Both the position numbers and the translations under genes were made by a program. Shown one piece after another: positions 40,845 to 49,650 of a stretch of DNA of 64,000 nucleotides. Numbering within the stretch: position 1 is the first letter of the stretch; every line of letters begins with the position of its first letter. The DNA comes from Alphaproteobacteria bacterium. Lineage in GTDB: Bacteria; Myxococcota_A; UBA796; GCA-2862545. A model generated the notes under the pieces. It ran no database searches. It saw nothing but the letters and a program-made list of their open reading frames with translations, and was not told the DNA's origin. The stretch is taken from NCBI GenBank assembly GCA_020632925.1, contig JACKER010000009.1:62001-126000 (forward strand). The letters run 5' to 3'.

Positions 40845-41764
40845 GACCCGCGCTCCTTGTCGGTGATCTCCCGCCCGACCAGGGACAAGGCCAGCTCGAG
40901 CCCGTCGGACAGCTTGTTGCGGGTGTGCAGGGTCTTCAGGTCGACGCCGAGCTCCACGATGGTGCGCGCCACCTGGGGGCTGATGCCCGTCAGGATGGTC
41001 TTGGCCCCCAGCAACCGCAGCGCCGCGGTGGTCTTGAGCAGGTGGTCTGCGACCTGCGTGTCGACCACGGCCACGCCCGCGATGTCGAGGATCAGCACCC
41101 GCGCCTGCTCCTCGCTCACCCCGAGCAGCGCGCTCTCCATCACCTGCTGCGCGCGGAAGCTGTCGATCGTCCCCACGAGCGGCAGCAACAGCACCCGGTC
41201 GTGCACCCGGATGACGGGGGACGCCAGCTCCCGGAGCGCGGCCTGGTTGCGGGCGTGGGTCGCGAGGTGTCCGGCGACGTAGGCGTCGATCGCGAGCGCC
41301 GCGTCGAAGTGCATGATGCGCTCGACCGCCGCGAGATCGGCGACGAGCTCCGCCCCCGCCACGCCGCGTCCGATCAACCGCTCGCGGACCAGCCCGAGGT
41401 ACCGGTCGAAGGCACCGATGTACCACCGTGGAGGGACGCCGAGCCGCTCGTGGGCAGCGCCGACGCGGAAGCGGTTCTCGACGTAGGCCAGGTCGACGCG
41501 ACCCTCGAACAGCTGCAGGAAGTAGGCCGTCTGCTTCGCCTGCAGCCGGTCGACGAGCACCGGATCGTCCAGGAAGTCCCTGGTCTCGGGCTGGCTGAGC
41601 AGGTGCTCGTAGAAGAGCGAGACGATCTGCGCGGTCGCCTCCTCCATCAGCGGACGCATCGCCGCCAGGCGGTCGAGCTCCTCCTCGCCGATGCGGAAGA
41701 ACGCGAGCCGGGTCCGGAGCTGGTGCTCGTCGAACTGGAGCACCTCGGTCAGCGACGGGTCCAC
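40841..41764 (-). CDS. rsbR: RsbR-like stressosome sensor with globin domain
   Basis: A 307-residue protein. Residues 1-160 form a globin-coupled-sensor-like domain; RVGAAHERLGVPPRWYIGAF supplies the likely heme-proximal His (about H105). The C-terminal STAS domain reads ILDIAGVAVVDTQVA and GISPQVARTIVELGV, keeping both Thr positions that RsbT phosphorylates in Bacillus RsbRA. It probably senses O2, NO or CO and passes the state to the stressosome. GTG 41764 follows GGGGGTGAG; the longer frame upstream is not conserved-looking. First gene of R-S-T-(T/X). Confidence 0.82.
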   Translation of the reverse strand: MDPSLTEVLQFDEHQLRTRLAFFRIGEEELDRLAAMRPLMEEATAQIVSLFYEHLLSQPETRDFLDDPVLVDRLQAKQTAYFLQLFEGRVDLAYVENRFRVGAAHERLGVPPRWYIGAFDRYLGLVRERLIGRGVAGAELVADLAAVERIMHFDAALAIDAYVAGHLATHARNQAALRELASPVIRVHDRVLLLPLVGTIDSFRAQQVMESALLGVSEEQARVLILDIAGVAVVDTQVADHLLKTTAALRLLGAKTILTGISPQVARTIVELGVDLKTLHTRNKLSDGLELALSLVGREITDKERGS

Positions 41765-41826
41765 CTCACCCCCTTCGACCCGACGAGGTAACTTGGGGCG
41801 CCCCGGCGACCAACGTAGAGGCACCC

Positions 41827-42963
41827 GTGTCCGACCCTGCTCCCATCGATGCCCTGAGCGCCGTCACCCGCCTCTCGCGAAGGGTCGCGGACTCGGAGGA
41901 CCCGACCGAGATCGCGGGAATGCTCGCCGACGCCGTCGCGGGCTCGCTCGGCGCGGTGGTCGTGGTGGTGGTGGAGATCCGGGAGGACGGCCCGGCGCTG
42001 GCGGCCGTGTGGGGCGTCGATCCGTCCGAGCTCGACCTGCCCGACGACATCGGCTCCGAGATGGGTCAGCAGATCCTGGGGCGCCTCGGGAGCGACGGTC
42101 CGATCCGGTCCTACCTCCTGACCGCGGCGGGCGGCCTGTTCGGCGGGCTGGTCGTCGCGTGGGGCGTGGACGGCGTGCCGACCGACGCGGACGCGGTCGC
42201 TGCCGCCCTGACCGACATCGCCGCCACCGGCATGGACCGTGCCTTCCGGACCGCCGAGCTCCGCCGCACGATCGACGACCTCGTCCGGTCGCGCGAAGAG
42301 CTGGCGCGCACCGCCGCCCTGCGGAGCCTCGGCCAGATGTCCGCCGTCGTGGCCCACGAGGTGAAGAACCCGCTGACCAGCATCGGCGGCGTGCTGCAGG
42401 TCCTGCGAAACCGCCAGCCCGCGGGGTCTCAGGAGCACGACCTGCTGGGCAAGCTGCTCGATCGCCTCGCCGAGCTCAACCGCATGCTCGACGAGCTCCT
42501 CTCGTTCTCGCGCCCGCGCCCGCCCGTCCGCCAGCAGGTGCACTGCTCCGCGCTGATCGGGACGGCGTTGTCGCTCTTCCGCTCCGATCCCTCGGTGACC
42601 GACGTGGAGGTGGTCACACAGATCGAGGATCACAGCGTGCGTGTCGATCAGGGGATGATCCAGCGGGTGCTCAGCAACCTCTTGATCAACGCCTCGCATG
42701 CGATGGAGGGGGTGGGCCGGATCGATCTCGGATGTGCCGTCGAGGGTGGCCAGATCGCGCTGACCGTGCGCGATCAGGGGCCCGGCGTCCCCGAGGATCA
42801 GCGCGAGCGCATCTTCGAGCCGTTCTTCACGACGAAGGTCCGTGGGACCGGCCTCGGGCTCCCGGCCTCCCGTCAGATCGCCGAGATGCACGGTGGCTCG
42901 CTGACGGTCACCTCCGCCGACGGTGGTGGCGCCTGCTTCGTCCTCCGCCTGCCCGCTGGGTGA
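41827..42963 (+). CDS. sensor histidine kinase with N-terminal GAF-like domain
   Basis: A 378-residue soluble kinase. Residues 1-140 look GAF-like; SAVVAHEVKNPLTSIGG is the H box with the phospho-His. The ATPase boxes follow: RVLSNLLINASHAM (N), RDQGPGVPEDQ (G1) and TGLGLPASRQIAEMHGG (G2). No response regulator or receiver domain is adjacent, so it may serve a distant regulator. It diverges from the stressosome operon with a 62-bp gap that must hold both promoters. Confidence 0.88.
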   Translation: MSDPAPIDALSAVTRLSRRVADSEDPTEIAGMLADAVAGSLGAVVVVVVEIREDGPALAAVWGVDPSELDLPDDIGSEMGQQILGRLGSDGPIRSYLLTAAGGLFGGLVVAWGVDGVPTDADAVAAALTDIAATGMDRAFRTAELRRTIDDLVRSREELARTAALRSLGQMSAVVAHEVKNPLTSIGGVLQVLRNRQPAGSQEHDLLGKLLDRLAELNRMLDELLSFSRPRPPVRQQVHCSALIGTALSLFRSDPSVTDVEVVTQIEDHSVRVDQGMIQRVLSNLLINASHAMEGVGRIDLGCAVEGGQIALTVRDQGPGVPEDQRERIFEPFFTTKVRGTGLGLPASRQIAEMHGGSLTVTSADGGGACFVLRLPAG

Positions 42964-43032
42964 CGGGGCACAGCGCGACTGTGCGAGATGGCCCCCAGGG
43001 CCGCGAGGAGGCGCCTTCGGAGAGCTCCTGGT

Positions 43033-43048
43033 TGGCGCGGAACTTGCT
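43033..43048 (+). promoter_or_regulatory. probable sigma-54 promoter of the Ser/Thr kinase gene
   Basis: TGGCGCGGAACTTGCT differs from the sigma-54 consensus only by G for A in TGGCAC and keeps the GG and GC contacts and spacing. The predicted transcript start is near 43059, just before ATG 43061, which favours the downstream start GTG 43115 for the kinase. Confidence 0.45.
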
Positions 43049-43060
43049 TGCGCCGGAGCC

Positions 43061-43972
43061 ATGACCACCTTCAGCTACGCAGGGCAGGACGGCGAGCCGG
43101 TCTCCGGGGAGCACGTGTGGCCCACCCGGATCGTCCCCGACGTCGTCGACGATCGGTACGAGGTCGACCACTACGTGGGGCGGGGCGGCATGTCGCTCGT
43201 GTACCAGGTCCGCGACCGCCGCGACGGTGGCCTGGCTGCGCTCAAGGTCCTGCGCCCGGACCTCATCCATCGGTCCGAGCTGGTCTCGAGGCTGGCGACC
43301 GAGGCCGTGACGATGGTGGTCCTCGATCACCCGCACGTGGTCCACGTCCGCGACATGGGCACCGACCCCGAGAGCGCCCTGTGGTACGTCGTCACCGACT
43401 GGGCACCCGGCGGATCGGCGAGCCTCCGCGTGAGGCGCAGCGGTCCCATCGATGCCGTCACCGCCGCGCGGTGGGGTGTGGAGCTCTGCAGCGCGCTGGC
43501 GACGGCGCACGCGCGCGGCATCTACCACCGCGACGTGAAGCCGGGGAACCTGCTGATCGGCGCGCGAGGCGAGGCGCTCCTCGCGGACTTCGGTGTGGCG
43601 CTGGTCCCCGACGCGGACAGCGAGACCGAGGCCGGCGTGACGCTCGGGACGATGAGCACCATGCCGCCCGAGCAGCGCCGCACCCCCGCCGACATCGGAC
43701 CCACCGCCGACCTGTACGCGCTCGGCGCCACGCTCTACCAGGTCACCACCGGCGACAACCCGATCGACCTGTTCCTGTCGGCCGAGGGTGATCCGCGCTG
43801 GGATCGCGTCGACGCCGGCCTGCGCCCCGTGCTCTTCCGCGCCACGCGCGCCGATCCCGGCGACCGCTACGCCACGGCCCTCGACATGGCGCGGGACCTC
43901 GCGCCGATGGTCCCCGAGCCCGTCTGGGAGGAAGAGCCCTGGCTGGCGGCCTGGCTCAGGCCAGCTTCGTAG
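43061..43972 (+). CDS. Ser/Thr protein kinase
   Basis: A Hanks-type kinase of 303 residues. VGRGGMSLVYQVRD is the glycine loop, AALKVLRPD has the ATP Lys, IYHRDVKPGNLL is a normal HRD catalytic loop, LADFGVAL the DFG and TMPPEQR replaces APE. There is no membrane helix and no extra domain. ATG 43061 has a ribosome-binding site only 2 bp away; GTG 43115 is preceded by GGGGAG and fits the sigma-54 promoter at 43033 better, giving a 285-residue product. The 3' end overlaps the convergent PTH2 gene by 17 bp. Confidence 0.88.
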   Translation: MTTFSYAGQDGEPVSGEHVWPTRIVPDVVDDRYEVDHYVGRGGMSLVYQVRDRRDGGLAALKVLRPDLIHRSELVSRLATEAVTMVVLDHPHVVHVRDMGTDPESALWYVVTDWAPGGSASLRVRRSGPIDAVTAARWGVELCSALATAHARGIYHRDVKPGNLLIGARGEALLADFGVALVPDADSETEAGVTLGTMSTMPPEQRRTPADIGPTADLYALGATLYQVTTGDNPIDLFLSAEGDPRWDRVDAGLRPVLFRATRADPGDRYATALDMARDLAPMVPEPVWEEEPWLAAWLRPAS

Positions 43973-44732
43973 CGACGAGCCCGTCGGGACCCGTGATCAC
44001 GTCGATGTCGGCGGCGAGGGCGGGCCCGATCGCGACGGTGGTGCGCGTGGGCACGCCGTGGAACTCAGTGTGCCCGGCATCGGTGACGAGCGCGGTGGGC
44101 AGCCCGCGGGCGCGGGCCTCCTCGTGGGCGCGGACCAGGTCCTCCTCGGTCTCGACGGACAGCACGATCTTCGCGAAGCGGGCGCGCGTCCAGGAGGCCA
44201 TCGCCTCGTCGAGCGGGATGACCAGCCGGTCCCAGCTGCCCTCGTCGCGGTCGAGCAGGACCTTGAGCGAGGCGTGGGCGATCTGGGCGGCGATCTTGCC
44301 CTTCCGCATGTTGAGGTCCCGGCGGTAGAGCAGGACCTGCTTCGTGCCCTCGAGACAGCGGTGGTACGTCGCCTCGATCCGCTCGTCGGGCCCGAAGGTC
44401 TGGACGACGAGCAGGGAGCGCCCGTCCTCCGACGGCACGCGCCGCGCACCGTGCACCACGACACCGTCGCGCAGGACCTCGGACACCAGCGCGTCCCCGT
44501 CCACCCGGCACACGAGCGCGCTGCCGTCGGGGAGCGCCCGCGGCTCCCCGTCGACGATCATCTCGAAGGCGGTCGAGCGGGCCTCGCCGCCGGCGTCGAC
44601 CCACCACACGCGGGCCGACACGCCCTGCTCGCCCCGGGTGAGGTGGTACGACCCGCGCCGCGGGACGGGCCTCGACCCGTAGACGCAGGTCGTCGGGTCG
44701 AGGATCCACAGCCCGAGGAACGGCTCGATCAC
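43956..44732 (-). CDS. lipocalin-like domain fused to peptidyl-tRNA hydrolase 2 (PTH2) domain
   Basis: A 258-residue two-domain protein. Residues ~135-258 are a complete PTH2 domain, the archaeal/eukaryotic-type enzyme: VLLYRRDLNMRKGKIAAQIA, then LVTDAGHTEFHGVPTRTTVA with IGP. PTH2 frees tRNA from stalled peptidyl-tRNA. Residues 1-125 look like a small beta-barrel of the lipocalin/DUF1579 kind (FLGLWILDPTTCVYGSRPVP, FEMIVDGEPRALPDGSALV, EDGRSLLVVQTF). GTG 44732 overlaps the htpG stop (GTGA), so the protein is coupled to a chaperone. I know no such fusion; the N-terminal assignment is by pattern only. Confidence 0.78.
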   Translation of the reverse strand: MIEPFLGLWILDPTTCVYGSRPVPRRGSYHLTRGEQGVSARVWWVDAGGEARSTAFEMIVDGEPRALPDGSALVCRVDGDALVSEVLRDGVVVHGARRVPSEDGRSLLVVQTFGPDERIEATYHRCLEGTKQVLLYRRDLNMRKGKIAAQIAHASLKVLLDRDEGSWDRLVIPLDEAMASWTRARFAKIVLSVETEEDLVRAHEEARARGLPTALVTDAGHTEFHGVPTRTTVAIGPALAADIDVITGPDGLVATKLA

Positions 44733-46603
44733 GACAGCGCGTTGGCGGCGGCCCGCGTGAGCAGGTCCTGCAGGCGCTTGCCCATCGCGGCGGGCTCGCT
44801 GACCTGGCCCTCGAGCAGCAGGGCGTCGTCGTACAGCATGCGGGCGAGGAGCTCGGCGTGCTCGGTCTTGCCGGCCTGCCGCAGCCCCGCGAGGTCGCGG
44901 ATCAGCGGGTGCTTGGGGTTGAGCTCGAGGATCCGCTTGGCCGGACCCATCCCCGCCTCCTGGTTCACCTGCTTGAGGATGCGCTCCATGTTCGCGGACA
45001 TGCCGTCGTCGGCGTCCACCAGCACGACCGCCGAGTCCGTCAGCCGCGCCGAGGGGCGCACGTCCGCCACCTGGTCGCCGAGCAGGTCCTTGAGCCAGGG
45101 CGCGAACTCCGTGAGGTCCGCCTTCTCGACGCCCTCCTCGGCCTCCTCCTCGGGAAGGTCGAGCTGGCCGCGGGCGACGCTCTTGACGGGCATCCCGTCC
45201 ACCTCGGTGAGGCTGCCGACGAACCACTCGTCGACCGCGTCGGTGAGCAGCAGCACGTCCCAGCCGCGCTTGCGGAAGGCCTCGAGGTGGGGCGACGCGA
45301 GCAGCGCCTCCCGCGACTCGCCGGCGAGGTACCACACCGTGTCCTGCGCGGGGGGCATCGCCTTGCGGTACGCGTCGAGCGACATCAGGCCCTCGCCGTC
45401 GGCGTGCGAGAGCGCGTTGAAGCGGAGCAGCGGCCGCAGCTGGTCACCGAGCTTGTTGTGCTCGTGGTACCAGCCCTCCTTGATCAGCACGCCGAAGTTC
45501 TTCCAGAACTCCTCGTAGGTCGGGGCCTCACCGTCCTCGGGAGCCTCCTGCGCGGCCCACTCACCGAGCTCCTTGAGCACCCGCTTGACCAGCAGGTCGC
45601 GGATCTTGCGGACCACCGCCGTCTTCTGGACCATCTCCCGGCTCACGTTGAGCGGGATGTCCTCGCTGTCGACGACGCCCCGCAGGAAGCGGAGCCAGTC
45701 GGGCAGGAGCTCCTTGGCGTGGTCGTCGATGAGCACGCGGCGGGCGTAGAGCTTGGGGCCCTTGACCGCGTCCGGCTGGAACAGGTCCCACGGGCGGTTG
45801 CGCGGCACGAACAGCATCGCGCTGATCTGCAGCGGGCTGTCGACCTGCAGGTGCACCCGGCGCGCCGGGTCCTGCCAGTCGGTCGCGACCGTCCGGTAGA
45901 AGGTGGCCGCCTCCTCGTCGGTCACCTGGCTCGGCGGCTCGTGCCACAGCGCCTTTCCGGCGTTCGCCTGCTCGCCGTTGACGAGGATGGGGTGGGCCAG
46001 GAAGTTGCTGTGCTTCTTGACGATGGACTTGAGCTTGAAGTCCTCGAGGAACTCGCCCGCGTCCTCGCGCAGGTGCAGCGTGATCGAGGTCCCCCGGTCG
46101 GTCCTCGAGCCCGCCGACACCTGGAAGCTCCCCTGCCCCTCGCTCTCCCAGTGCACCGGCGCGGCGTCGGGCTCGGCGGAGAGCGACTCCACCACCACGC
46201 GGTCCGCGACCATGAACGCCGAGTAGAACCCGAGGCCGAACTGCCCGATCAGCTTGGGCGCGCTGGTGCCCGCGTCCTTCAGTTGCTCGAGGAAGGCCTT
46301 GGTGCCGGAGCGCGCGATCGTGCCGAGGTGCTCGACCGCGTCGTGCTCCGTCAGGCCGATCCCGTCGTCCTCGATGGTCAGGGTGCGGGCGTCCTTGTCG
46401 AAGTCGACCCGAACGCCGGCCGGGTCGTGGGCCGCCGGACGGAGGTCCTTGCGCGTCAGCTCGAGGAAGCGGACCTTGTCCAGCGCGTCCGCCGCGTTCG
46501 AGACCAGCTCGCGCAGGAACACCTCGCGGTCGGAGTAGACCGAGTGGATCATCAGGTTCAGGAGCTGCTGGACCTCGGCCTTGAAGCCGTGCTCGATGCT
46601 CAT
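44729..46603 (-). CDS. htpG: molecular chaperone HtpG (Hsp90)
   Basis: A complete 624-residue bacterial Hsp90. The N-terminal ATPase shows VYSDREVFLRELVSNAADAL, TLTIEDDGIGL and IGQFGLGFYSAFMVAD. The middle domain has the catalytic Arg region (PLNVSREMVQ), and the C-terminal dimerisation domain ends ILELNPKHPLI. It refolds client proteins using ATP. ATG 46603 starts at the usual MSIEHGFKAEVQ. The stop overlaps the PTH2-fusion gene. Confidence 0.96.
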   Translation of the reverse strand: MSIEHGFKAEVQQLLNLMIHSVYSDREVFLRELVSNAADALDKVRFLELTRKDLRPAAHDPAGVRVDFDKDARTLTIEDDGIGLTEHDAVEHLGTIARSGTKAFLEQLKDAGTSAPKLIGQFGLGFYSAFMVADRVVVESLSAEPDAAPVHWESEGQGSFQVSAGSRTDRGTSITLHLREDAGEFLEDFKLKSIVKKHSNFLAHPILVNGEQANAGKALWHEPPSQVTDEEAATFYRTVATDWQDPARRVHLQVDSPLQISAMLFVPRNRPWDLFQPDAVKGPKLYARRVLIDDHAKELLPDWLRFLRGVVDSEDIPLNVSREMVQKTAVVRKIRDLLVKRVLKELGEWAAQEAPEDGEAPTYEEFWKNFGVLIKEGWYHEHNKLGDQLRPLLRFNALSHADGEGLMSLDAYRKAMPPAQDTVWYLAGESREALLASPHLEAFRKRGWDVLLLTDAVDEWFVGSLTEVDGMPVKSVARGQLDLPEEEAEEGVEKADLTEFAPWLKDLLGDQVADVRPSARLTDSAVVLVDADDGMSANMERILKQVNQEAGMGPAKRILELNPKHPLIRDLAGLRQAGKTEHAELLARMLYDDALLLEGQVSEPAAMGKRLQDLLTRAAANALS

Positions 46604-46674
46604 GGGGTCCCCCTGGATGGCTTGCGGACGGATGGCTAATCACGCATCCTGCGTGGGCAACCGGGAGGGTCGTG

Positions 46675-47004
46675 ATGCGGTGGTGGTGGGTGTCTGCAGC
46701 AATCCTGACCGCGTGCGGGACCGTCGTCGACGAAGACACCTTCCTCGACCAGTACCCCGAGGACATCTGCCAGCGCGCCATCGCCTGCCTGTGGCCCGAC
46801 ACGCCGAAGGACCTGTCGGCGTGCATGGACCAGCGCCGCGCCTGGTTCGACCAGTACGACGACTGCACGTACGACCCGAGCTCGGGCGGCGACTGCATCG
46901 CCGAGGTCCGCGAGCTGTCCTGCGACTCGCTGGAGTACCGGTTCCCGGACACGAACCCGGGCTCCTGCAACTTCGTCTACGTCTGCCAATACTCCACCTA
47001 CTGA
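46675..47004 (+). CDS. small cysteine-rich lipoprotein
   Basis: A 109-residue protein. The leader WWWVSAAILTACG ends in a good lipobox (LTAC). The mature part has about eight further Cys (ICQRAIACLW, SACMDQ, DDCTYD, GGDCIAE, LSCDS), suggesting a disulfide-bonded fold seen in many short myxobacterial lipoproteins. GGGAGG precedes the start; a GTG one codon earlier is possible. Divergent from htpG. Confidence 0.65.
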   Translation: MRWWWVSAAILTACGTVVDEDTFLDQYPEDICQRAIACLWPDTPKDLSACMDQRRAWFDQYDDCTYDPSSGGDCIAEVRELSCDSLEYRFPDTNPGSCNFVYVCQYSTY

Positions 47005-47012
47005 GGACCTCC

Positions 47013-48281
47013 GTGGACCCCCTCCTCTCCCGCTTCCTGGCCTTCCTCGATGCTTCCCCGACGCCGCTGCACGCCGTGCACACCACCGCCGCACGCCTGA
47101 CGGCCGAGGGGTACGAGCGCATCGACGAGTCCGCCCCCGCCTTCGAACGCCCACCGGGGTTCCGCGGCTTCGTGGTCCGCGAGGGCAGCCTGTTCGCTGT
47201 CCGCGTCGGGACGAAGCGTCCTCGGGAGGCTGGCTTCCGCGTCGTCGCCGCGCACACCGACAGCCCCAACCTCCGGGTGAAGCCCAACCCGGTCCTCAAG
47301 AGCAACGGGTACGTCCGGCTCGGCGTGGAGCCGTACGGCGGTCTGCAGATCGCGACCTGGGTGGACCGCGACCTCGGGCTGGCGGGCGCGGTCTACGTCC
47401 GGGACGGCCAGGGCTTCCGCCCGGTGCTGATCGACGTGCGCAGGCCGATCCTGCGCGTCCCGACCCTCGCCATCCACCTCAACCGTGGCGTGAACGACGA
47501 CGGCCTGAAGCTGAACAAGCAGAAGGAGCTGCCCGCGCTCTTCGCCCAGGAGGTCGCCGCCGAGGCGGACCCGCTGCGTGCCCTGCTCGCCGCCGAGGCC
47601 GCCGTGGAGCCCGCGGACATCCTGACCTGGGACCTGTCGCTGTACGACCTCGTCCCCGCCGCGCTCGGCGGCGCGAACGGCGAGTTCGTGTTCTCGGGCC
47701 GGCTCGACAACCTCGGGTCCTGCCACGCGGGTCTCGAGGCGCTGGTGTCCGCCGAAGAGGCCGAGCAGACCGCGGTCCTCGCCCTGTTCGACCACGAGGA
47801 GATCGGCAGCCAGAGCCACCGGGGCGCCGACTCGCGCGCGCTGGCGAGCTTCCTGTCGGGCGTGGGCGGCGCGGACGGCCTGGAGCAGGCGCTGGCGCGG
47901 ACGTGGCTCCTGTCCTCGGACATGGCACACGCGATCCACCCGGCGTACGCCGACAAGTCGGAGCCCGAGCACGCGCCGCGGATGAACGCCGGCCCCGCGA
48001 TCAAGCAGAACGTCAACGTGCGGTACACCTCGGAGGGCGCGACGACCGCGGCCTTCGTGCTGCTCTGCGAGCGCCTCGGCGTCCCCTACCAGTGGTACGT
48101 CCACCGCTCCGACCTGGCGTGCGGGTCGACGGTCGGCCCCATGCTCTCGGCGCAGCTCGGCGTGCGGGCGCTCGACGTGGGCAACCCGATGCTGTCGATG
48201 CACAGCTCGCGCGAGCAGTGCGGCTCCCGCGACCACGCGCACATGGTGAAGGCGATGACGGGCTTCTTCGGCCTGGTCTAG
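47013..48281 (+). CDS. apeB: M18 family aminopeptidase
   Basis: A 422-residue metallopeptidase. VVAAHTDSPNLRVK (HTD, first zinc His and Asp), LFDHEEIGSQS (DHEE, catalytic Glu and bridging residues) and the late HMVKAMTGFF (zinc His) are the M18 signature, and SSDMAHAIHPAY is also conserved. It removes N-terminal acidic or neutral residues from peptides in the cytoplasm. GTG 47013 has GAGG 7 bp upstream and matches the usual N-terminus. Confidence 0.93.
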   Translation: MDPLLSRFLAFLDASPTPLHAVHTTAARLTAEGYERIDESAPAFERPPGFRGFVVREGSLFAVRVGTKRPREAGFRVVAAHTDSPNLRVKPNPVLKSNGYVRLGVEPYGGLQIATWVDRDLGLAGAVYVRDGQGFRPVLIDVRRPILRVPTLAIHLNRGVNDDGLKLNKQKELPALFAQEVAAEADPLRALLAAEAAVEPADILTWDLSLYDLVPAALGGANGEFVFSGRLDNLGSCHAGLEALVSAEEAEQTAVLALFDHEEIGSQSHRGADSRALASFLSGVGGADGLEQALARTWLLSSDMAHAIHPAYADKSEPEHAPRMNAGPAIKQNVNVRYTSEGATTAAFVLLCERLGVPYQWYVHRSDLACGSTVGPMLSAQLGVRALDVGNPMLSMHSSREQCGSRDHAHMVKAMTGFFGLV

Positions 48282-49255
48282 CGAACCGGGACGAGACCGG
48301 CCGGGAGGTGCTCGGGGACGCGCCAGATCCCGACCTGCACCCGGTCGCCGCCGTTCGTGAGCCACATCCCGTCGCCCTCGGGCCGCGGGAGCCACACCGT
48401 CGAGCCCCACACGGGCGTCTCCCCCGTGATCTCCACGCGGTAGTCGCCGGGGGGCATGGCAGGCAGGTGGAACAGGTCCGCGGACGGGCGCACCAGCACG
48501 CTCATCCCCTCCTCCGTCGTCAGCACCAGCCGGTTCGCCCAGGGTGCCGCCTCCCGCAGGTCCAGGTCCGGGCCCTCCGGCGACCAGCGCAGCGCAGCGT
48601 CGATCCCGTCGCGCGCCACGTGCACCGGCGCGATCGGCCGGTCGCCGCACTGCCCGCCGACCCACACGGCCCCACGCCCGTTGCCGGACCAGCGCCCGGG
48701 CCCGGAGGGGGTCGCGCGCACCCCGTCCACCCAGGTCGCGCAGTCCGCGGGCAGCTCGGAGCCATCGGCGGACGCCAGGCGGATGTCGATCTCGCGACCC
48801 GACGGCCACAGCTCGATCCGCTGGTCGCGGTCGTCGGGGACCAGCTCGCGATCCGGCGACACGCACCGCGCCTCGGGTGCGGTCTTGGGCGCCTGCAGCT
48901 CGAGGTCGCGCCCCGGCTCGCACGCGGCCTCCACCACCGGCGTCAGCCCGCCCTGCTCGGGCCAGGTCAGGCGCAGGTCGCAGGCGGCATCCGAGGGGCA
49001 GCGCACCACCACCTCACGCAGGATGGGCAGCCGCAGCTCGTGCGCACCGGACGTGGCCGGCATCCGCCAGCCCACGCCCCCGAACGTGAACACCGCCTCC
49101 TTCGCCGGCGGGAGCGAGAACGCGCCCTCGGAGTCCGTCTGCGCCTCCGCGCGGCCCGCGCGCACGGGGACCGACGCCAGCGGCGTTCCGGTGAACGAGG
49201 TCAGGTGTCCGGTGAAGGCGTCGCCTCCACACGCGACGAGCAAGGTGGCCCACAT
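48278..49255 (-). CDS. lipoprotein with a carboxypeptidase-regulatory-like domain
   Basis: A 325-residue protein. MWATLLVACGG is a very short leader with lipobox LVAC. The next ~80 residues (GHLTSFTGTPLASVPVRAGR followed by ...DSEGAFSLP) follow the pattern of a carboxypeptidase-regulatory-like or CnaB-type beta-sandwich. The rest is unassigned. ATG 49255 is placed at the signal peptide; the longer open frame covers the divergent ATL gene's region. It overlaps the apeB end by 4 bp. Confidence 0.6.
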   Translation of the reverse strand: MWATLLVACGGDAFTGHLTSFTGTPLASVPVRAGRAEAQTDSEGAFSLPPAKEAVFTFGGVGWRMPATSGAHELRLPILREVVVRCPSDAACDLRLTWPEQGGLTPVVEAACEPGRDLELQAPKTAPEARCVSPDRELVPDDRDQRIELWPSGREIDIRLASADGSELPADCATWVDGVRATPSGPGRWSGNGRGAVWVGGQCGDRPIAPVHVARDGIDAALRWSPEGPDLDLREAAPWANRLVLTTEEGMSVLVRPSADLFHLPAMPPGDYRVEITGETPVWGSTVWLPRPEGDGMWLTNGGDRVQVGIWRVPEHLPAGLVPVR

Positions 49256-49279
49256 GCGATCCCCGGTGTAGTCCGACGC

Positions 49280-49624
49280 ATGGCAGACGGCGAGCGGGTG
49301 GTGAGCGCCGGGTTCCGCGACCGCGTGGTGGAGCGGGTCCGCGACGTGCCCGAGGGGCGGGTGACGACGTACGGGGACGTCGCGGCGGCGCTGGGTAGCC
49401 CGCGGGTCGCGCGACACGTGGGGTGGGCGCTGGCGGCGCTGCCCGAGGACGACGAGGAGACGCCGTGGCACCGGGTGATCAACGCCCGCGGCACGATCAG
49501 CGACCGCGGCGACACGGGGCGCGCCGCGCTGCAACGGGCGCTCCTGGAGGCGGAGGGGATCGTGTTCGACGCGGCGGGCCGGGTGGACCTGCGGGTGTGC
49601 CGGCACGTGCACCGGCTCGACTGA
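49280..49624 (+). CDS. alkyltransferase-like protein (ATL)
   Basis: A 114-residue member of the MGMT fold: RVRDVPEGRVTTYGDVAAALG is the DNA-binding helix region, and TPWHRVINARGTIS has Trp where MGMT has the reactive Cys (PCHRV). ATL proteins bind O6-alkylguanine without repairing it and hand the lesion to nucleotide excision repair. The short UvrA paralogue is 40 kb away, so no operon link. Confidence 0.9.
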   Translation: MADGERVVSAGFRDRVVERVRDVPEGRVTTYGDVAAALGSPRVARHVGWALAALPEDDEETPWHRVINARGTISDRGDTGRAALQRALLEAEGIVFDAAGRVDLRVCRHVHRLD

Positions 49625-49650
49625 CGAGCGGACTGCCGCGGGCTGCGGGC

